Positions 6,459 to 9,949 of a DNA stretch of 9,949 bases are shown one piece after another. Under the pieces are notes generated by a model that was not told where the DNA came from, ran no database searches, and saw only the letters and a program-made list of their open reading frames with translations. The stretch is from NCBI GenBank assembly GCA_937859855.1, contig CALMAR010000327.1, forward strand, positions 1 to 9,949, written 5' to 3'. Source of the stretch: an uncultured Kineosporia sp. GTDB lineage: Bacteria > Actinomycetota > Actinomycetes > Actinomycetales > Kineosporiaceae. The translations under genes were made by a program, and so were the position numbers. The first letter of the stretch is position 1. Every line of letters begins with the position of its first letter.

Positions 6459-8055
6459 GCGACGTGCGCGCGCCCGACGGATTAATGGCGGCCAGGAACG
6501 CATCGCCCGGCACTCGCCGGATGACGCAGCCAGTTACTGTCTGAACCGACGCCGTCCGTGGCCGGACGTGGAGCACGCCGATCTCTCCGATCAAATCCGG
6601 TCCACTCAACCCGTTGATCACCGAATCGGCGGCACTCCCTGCCCCGGCGAGCACTTCGCAGTCGCCCGACACCAGGATCAGAACCTCGGTGGCCTGCTCG
6701 CCCCGGCGCAGCAGAAGACGTCCAGCCGGCACTGATTCGGGAGAAGCGGCGGCCGACGCCAGCGCCTCCAGTGCTGGCTCGGGCAGATCTCTGGTCGCGT
6801 CCAGAGCCCGCAGCAGATCCGCGAGTTCTGGCTCAGCTGCGGGCAGACGCCGGCCGGCTTCGGCGACCAAGACGAGCATTCCAACCACGATTGAGACGCC
6901 GCCCCCGGCGATCAGTGCACCTCTCAGGCTGACGGCCGACAGAAACGCTGGTGCCGCGAGATTGCCCAGCATCAATGCGATCACTGCGATGGAACTCAGC
7001 AGGCCGTCGATCCGGGCCAGTTTGCTGACCGGCACTACCCGCTGAAACACGGTGAGCGACACCACGTCCATGGTCACCGCGGCTCCACCCTCGATCAGCA
7101 GCAATGCGTAGGCGAGCACTGGCGTGTGCACCAGGCTGAGTAAGGCCATCGGCAGGCCGCAGCCCACCGCCCCCACTCCCAGCACGGCCAGCAGGCGATC
7201 GCTGCGGGCCAACCGGGCAGCCAGAACAGTACCGGCCACGCCCCCGACACCGACCGCAGCATCCAGGACACCCAGTCCACTGGTTCCGGTACCGATGCGG
7301 TCCTTGCTGACCAGCGGCATCAGCACCACCTCGACCCCGTAGGTGAAGGTGATGGCAGCCAGGGCAACGGTCGTGATCTTCACCAACCTTTCCTGGCCAA
7401 AGACCCTGAGTCCGGAAACCGAAGCCTGCCAGAAGGATTCACCGCCGTCCTCGGCGAAGGCCTGATTGCTGGGCAGCCGGATTCCCGACAGCAGCAGGGC
7501 CGAGACCGCGAACGTGCCGGCATTGATCGCGAACGGCAATGCTTCGTATCCGGCCCAGAGAATGGCAGCCGCACTCAGCGGGCCGATCAGGATGGCCGCG
7601 TACTCAACTCCGCCGATCAGGGCATTCGCTGAAGCCAGCTGATCCTCCGGTACGGCTTCCGGCAAGCTCGCGAACATTGCCGAGAGGAACGGCGTCCCGG
7701 CGCAGGTCGACAAGAACGCCACAAGTAGCACCGCCCAGATTGGGGCGTGGGCCAGCACGATAACGGCGGCAACGCTCATGAACGCCGCTCGCAGAACGTC
7801 GGCCGACACCATCAGATGCCGCCGGTCCATCCGATCGGCGACCACTCCGGCCAATGGAGTCAGCAGGACACTGGGCAGAAGCCGGATGATCAGTGCCGCG
7901 GCGACCCACCCGGCCGATCCGGTGCGCTGCAGCACCACCACGACCAGTGCGGTGTTGTACAAGAAGTCTCCTGATTTGGAGACCAGATAAGATCCGATCA
8001 GCCGCCGAAAGGCGCGGTTGGCCAGCACGCCGCGGCGCAAGGACGGGATAGCCAA
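6415..8055 (-). CDS. MFS transporter fused to a C-terminal cyclic-nucleotide-binding domain
   Basis: 546 residues. About residues 15-405 form a hydrophobic major-facilitator domain of the DHA3/MFS_3 drug- or siderophore-exporter type, with the loop motif GVVADRMDRRHLM after the second membrane helix. After a linker, about 424-530 is a cyclic-nucleotide-binding fold. Its phosphate-binding cassette reads GEIGVLHVRPRTASV, with E491 and R500 in the conserved Glu and Arg positions, so ligand binding is plausible. Transport could thus be gated by cAMP from the convergent cyclase. Actinobacteria are known to fuse MFS and cNMP-binding modules; this one lacks the patatin-like domain seen in some. The start is TTG at 8055, with GAAGG about eight bases upstream on the minus strand; later in-frame TTG and GTG codons are possible. 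Its 3' end overlaps the cyclase gene by 44 bases on the opposite strand. The cargo is unknown. Export of the processed repeat peptide is one hypothesis. Confidence 0.88.
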   Translation of the reverse strand: MAIPSLRRGVLANRAFRRLIGSYLVSKSGDFLYNTALVVVVLQRTGSAGWVAAALIIRLLPSVLLTPLAGVVADRMDRRHLMVSADVLRAAFMSVAAVIVLAHAPIWAVLLVAFLSTCAGTPFLSAMFASLPEAVPEDQLASANALIGGVEYAAILIGPLSAAAILWAGYEALPFAINAGTFAVSALLLSGIRLPSNQAFAEDGGESFWQASVSGLRVFGQERLVKITTVALAAITFTYGVEVVLMPLVSKDRIGTGTSGLGVLDAAVGVGGVAGTVLAARLARSDRLLAVLGVGAVGCGLPMALLSLVHTPVLAYALLLIEGGAAVTMDVVSLTVFQRVVPVSKLARIDGLLSSIAVIALMLGNLAAPAFLSAVSLRGALIAGGGVSIVVGMLVLVAEAGRRLPAAEPELADLLRALDATRDLPEPALEALASAAASPESVPAGRLLLRRGEQATEVLILVSGDCEVLAGAGSAADSVINGLSGPDLIGEIGVLHVRPRTASVQTVTGCVIRRVPGDAFLAAINPSGARTSLTSSIERRLARWPG

Positions 8056-8329
8056 CGAGGGTACCTTCGCTCCGTATCGGCCGGACCCTCAGCAAGGGTG
8101 GCGGTTGACCGACAGAGCACGGACCGTACACCAGATCTTGTGCCATCTCGTGGTTTTCGAAACTCGGAGTTTGATAAATGGGACAGAACGTATAAACCAT
8201 TACTTATGATGCGAACGGTCGGCGGGTAATGCGCATTTGGATCTGGGCGAAACGAGCTGCCAGTTCACACATGCGTCCGGCATGATGTCTGCAGAAGGCC
8301 AGTCATTCGCCGGTAACAAGGAGATGCGT
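8056..8329. promoter_or_regulatory. Divergent promoter region between the MFS-CNB and Crp-like genes
   Basis: The 274 bases between two divergent starts include a clearly A/T-richer core (about 8150-8240). It holds overlapping palindromes TTTCGAAA (8155-8162) and AAACTC-G-GAGTTT (8160-8172), an AATGCGCATT palindrome (8228-8237), and -10-like hexamers TATAAA (8191-8196) and TATGAT (8205-8210) for rightward transcription. I could not assign a well-spaced -35 box. Autoregulation by the Crp-like protein through one of these palindromes would be usual for the family but is not shown. Confidence 0.45.
8160..8172. promoter_or_regulatory. Inverted repeat AAACTC-G-GAGTTT in the divergent promoter region
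   Basis: Perfect 6-bp arms around a single G, directly followed by TTGATA and 18 bases before a TATAAA. Placement and symmetry fit an operator controlling one or both divergent genes. Confidence 0.4.
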
Positions 8330-9001
8330 GTGGCGTCCCACTTGGAGCCGGTGACAATGATGGATGTGTTGCCCGAGACGGGCCGTGACGTCGTCCTGGC
8401 GACGGGACGGCTACGGCGGTTCAGTCGCGGAGAAACGATTGCCAGCCAAGGAGATAGCGCCGCCGCTCTGTACATCATCGAGTCCGGACGAGTCGCGATC
8501 CGCCTCGTCGGATCGTCGGGTGACATGGTCATCCTGTCGCTGATGGGGGCGGGCGAGGTGGCAGGCGAGATGGGCATTCTCAGCCCGCGCTCCGAACGTA
8601 CGGCCACCATTCACGCCATTGACGAGGTCACCCTCCGCTCACTGCGGAAGGAAGATTTTGACGCCTTGCGACGTCAGCATCCTGAGGTCAACGACTTCCT
8701 GCTTCAAGTGCTGGCCCGGCGGGCGGATCAGCTGAGCCGACGAGTGATCGAGGCTTCCTACCTGTCGGTCGACAAACGGGTAGCCCGGCGACTGCTGGAG
8801 ATCGGCCGACTGTTCGCGGGCGACCGGATGCCGGTTGTCGTGCCGCTCACCCAAGACGAGATCGCGCAACTGGCTGGTACCACCCGGCCTACGGCGAATC
8901 AGGTTCTCAAGCGACTGGAGAACGACAAGGTGGTCCGTCTCGTGCGCGGGCGGATCCACCTCCTCGACATCGCTGGCCTGCGCTCCCGCGCAATCGATTG
9001 A
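8330..9001 (+). CDS. Crp/Fnr-family transcriptional regulator
   Basis: The GTG at 8330 is chosen because AAGGAG at 8318-8323 stands six bases before it; this gives 223 residues, the normal length for the family. A TTG at 8237 and ATGs at 8282, 8285 and 8324 are also in frame but have poorer spacing. The N-terminal half is a cyclic-nucleotide-binding beta-roll (ALYIIESGRVAIRL) with a cassette GEMGILSPRSERTATI, in which E80 and R90 keep the ligand-binding positions. A long dimerisation helix follows, then a winged helix-turn-helix (about 173-196), QDEIAQLAGTTRPTANQVLKRLE. The classical recognition sequence SRETV is TRPTA here: the Arg is kept and the Glu is replaced, so the DNA site may differ from TGTGA-N6-TCACA. 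It is transcribed divergently from the MFS-CNB gene and probably reads cAMP made by the local cyclase. Confidence 0.92.
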   Translation: MASHLEPVTMMDVLPETGRDVVLATGRLRRFSRGETIASQGDSAAALYIIESGRVAIRLVGSSGDMVILSLMGAGEVAGEMGILSPRSERTATIHAIDEVTLRSLRKEDFDALRRQHPEVNDFLLQVLARRADQLSRRVIEASYLSVDKRVARRLLEIGRLFAGDRMPVVVPLTQDEIAQLAGTTRPTANQVLKRLENDKVVRLVRGRIHLLDIAGLRSRAID

Positions 9002-9018
9002 TATGCGATCGCAGCACC

Positions 9019-9033
9019 CATCAGCAGCTGATG
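9019..9033 (+). terminator. Small stem-loop after the Crp-like gene
   Basis: CATCAG and CTGATG form a 6-bp stem with a CAG loop, 17 bases after the stop codon. No T-run follows, so termination here is uncertain. Confidence 0.2.
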
Positions 9034-9107
9034 ACAACACCCCGCGCCCGCGCGTCGGCTCAGGTAAGAAAGGCATGCCGAAATCAGACTCTGACCTGCA
9101 ACGATGG

Positions 9108-9146
9108 TGGAGCCGCCTGTCGGAATCGAACCGACGACCTATTCAT
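9108..9146 (-). pseudogene. 3' fragment of a tRNA gene, probably tRNA-Thr(CGU); candidate att site
   Basis: On the minus strand the sequence reads as the 3' half of a tRNA: anticodon-stem 3' strand TGAAT, variable loop AGGTC, T-arm GTCGG-TTCGATT-CCGAC, acceptor strand AGGCGGC, discriminator T and encoded CCA. From memory this matches actinobacterial tRNA-Thr(CGU), which has a GCCGCCT 5' acceptor strand and ATTCA/TGAAT anticodon stem. Upstream of position 38 (bases from 9147 on) the D-arm, 5' acceptor strand and anticodon stem are absent, so it cannot be a functional tRNA. A fragment running from the anticodon loop to the 3' end is the classic duplicate left when a tyrosine-recombinase element integrates into a tRNA gene. 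By its orientation the element and the intact tRNA would lie to the right, beyond the window. No integrase is in view. Confidence 0.75.
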
Positions 9147-9243
9147 GAGACACACGCTGCACCCCTCACAACGCACTGACCAGGCGTGCGGATACAGCAC
9201 AGCGCACTCGACGCACCCGGCGACCTGCAGGTTGGCCGGGTCG

Positions 9244-9267
9244 GATTCCACGCCAGATTCCACGCCG
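9244..9267. repeat. 12-bp tandem duplication
   Basis: GATTCCACGCCA is followed directly by GATTCCACGCCG, identical over 11 of 12 bases. It lies in non-coding DNA and has no evident function. Confidence 0.7.
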
Positions 9268-9377
9268 ACTCTCGGCGCTCTTTCCATATCTGGGCATCGG
9301 AGATGTCCTGCCTCGGCTCGGACCACACGGGCGCCAGTCGAGACAGGCGCCGTTGGCTATGTCTGGCGCGACAAGTT

Positions 9378-9391
9378 ACTACAGATGTAGT
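9378..9391. promoter_or_regulatory. Palindromic operator candidate of the TetR-family gene
   Basis: ACTACA-GA-TGTAGT is a perfect inverted repeat with a two-base centre, ending eight bases before the TetR ATG. TetR regulators typically bind such palindromes over their own promoter. A TTGGCT about 18 bases upstream of TACTAC could be the -35/-10 pair, which would put the operator over the promoter, as expected for autorepression. Confidence 0.55.
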
Positions 9392-9399
9392 GTTTGGGG

Positions 9400-9949
9400 A
9401 TGGGCCTGCGCAGCGCACAGTTGCTGGACGCGGCGATCGACCTGCTCGGGAGCGAGGGCGTGCGAGCCGTGACGCATCGTGCCGTCGACGCTAAGGCGGG
9501 GCTGCCCATCGGCTCGGCCTCCAACTGCTTCCGCACCCGGGACGCACTGTTCACAGCCACAGCCGAACGGGTCACCGTTCGGGAGTTGGCCATGCTGGAG
9601 TCCCATCTGGCGGCGGGATCACCTGCGACGCCGAGCGAGTTCGCCCGGGTGCTCGCGGCAATCGCGCGTGACCAGGCAGGTGCTCACCGGCTCCTGACTT
9701 TGGCCCGGTACGCGCTCCTGGTCGAGGGCGCGAACAGACGCGAGCTGTCCCAGGCACTGCTGTCCACCGGGTCACAGGTCAACTCCTACGCATCCGGCTG
9801 GCTACGGCTGATCGGCTCGACCGACCCAGAACGTCACCTGCACGTGCTGGGCAACTACATCGTCGGCCTCGTCCTGCACCAGTTGGCCATGCCCGACCCT
9901 GCCTTCAACCCCACAGCTCAGATCGAGGCCCTACTGCACTCGCTGATTC
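9400..9949 (+). CDS. TetR-family transcriptional regulator (3' end outside window)
   Basis: The frame opens at ATG 9400 (a stop lies in frame at 9388-9390; a TTG at 9394 is the only other start) and stays open to the right edge for 183 codons, close to the usual 190-210 of the family, so only the last few residues are missing. The N-terminus has the TetR fold: helix 1 AQLLDAAIDLLGSEGVRAV, then the HTH THRAVDAKAGLPIGSASNCFRTRDAL (residues 25-50), where GLPxGSxSNxFRTRxAL is characteristic of one TetR subgroup. The all-helical ligand domain (from about residue 55) is variable, so the inducer is unknown. GGGG touches the ATG, too close for a normal ribosome binding site, so the transcript may have a very short leader. 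Members of this group usually control a neighbouring transporter or enzyme gene, which would lie beyond the window. It is on the element side of the tRNA fragment, so it may be horizontally acquired. Confidence 0.88.
   Translation, partial: MGLRSAQLLDAAIDLLGSEGVRAVTHRAVDAKAGLPIGSASNCFRTRDALFTATAERVTVRELAMLESHLAAGSPATPSEFARVLAAIARDQAGAHRLLTLARYALLVEGANRRELSQALLSTGSQVNSYASGWLRLIGSTDPERHLHVLGNYIVGLVLHQLAMPDPAFNPTAQIEALLHSLI

Larger units (their letters stand above)
9147..9399. other. Non-coding stretch between the tRNA fragment and the TetR gene
   Basis: No supported gene. Frames crossing it either read through the tRNA fragment or are shadows. It contains a 12-bp tandem duplication (9244-9267) and, at its right end, the promoter/operator region of the TetR gene, including a -35-like TTGGCT at 9353-9358. 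Confidence 0.45.

Noticed and set aside
8237..8329. Longer N-terminus of the Crp-like protein from the TTG at 8237
   Set aside because: The AAGGAG six bases before GTG 8330 and the normal family length favour the shorter form; the extra residues resemble no Crp N-terminus.
9105..9150. 3' end of tmRNA instead of a tRNA
   Set aside because: The GCTCCACCA ending is reminiscent of tmRNA, but the 7-base acceptor strand AGGCGGC directly after the T-arm and the anticodon-stem/variable-loop bases fit tRNA-Thr better.
9084..9326. Minus-strand reading frame containing SSVRFRQAAPP
   Set aside because: That peptide is simply the tRNA 3' half translated, a common artefact near tRNA sequences; no protein family is recognisable in the rest.

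Overview
The window is high-GC DNA with long GTG/TTG/ATG-started genes. Its domain combination (zinc-ribbon/class III cyclase/AAA/TPR protein, MFS transporter fused to a cyclic-nucleotide-binding domain, Crp/Fnr regulator, subtilase) points to a free-living actinomycete (Actinomycetota). I cannot name the genus from the sequence alone.

Layout from left to right: (1) the 3' end of a secreted-looking protein of unknown function (to 403). (2) About 630 bases without a convincing gene, ending in a promoter-like zone with two perfect palindromes. (3) A compact same-strand set, 1038-2817: a 99-residue acidic peptide built from four DV[QE]AH repeats, a stem-loop, a small single-GAF protein, and a cytosolic subtilisin-type protease whose start overlaps the GAF gene. 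(4) A 1191-residue zinc-ribbon / adenylate cyclase / AAA ATPase / TPR protein (2883-6458). (5) On the opposite strand and overlapping it tail to tail, an MFS transporter with a C-terminal cyclic-nucleotide-binding domain (6415-8055). (6) Divergent from that, a Crp/Fnr-type regulator (8330-9001). (7) A 39-nt 3' fragment of a tRNA gene (best match by eye tRNA-Thr, CGU), which looks like an integration-site remnant. (8) A TetR-family regulator with a palindromic operator candidate, running off the right edge.

Main reading: 1038-9001 looks like one signalling locus. The cyclase would make a cyclic nucleotide. Up to three neighbours could read it: the transporter's CNB domain, the Crp-like regulator and, less certainly, the GAF protein. 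The repeat peptide next to a protease with no signal peptide or pro-domain resembles a precursor plus its processing enzyme, and the MFS-CNB protein is a possible ligand-gated exporter. A near-identical 14-bp palindrome lies 64-82 nt upstream of both the peptide operon and the cyclase gene, so the two may be co-regulated. The domain calls are visible in the sequence. The peptide-processing-and-export circuit is inference.
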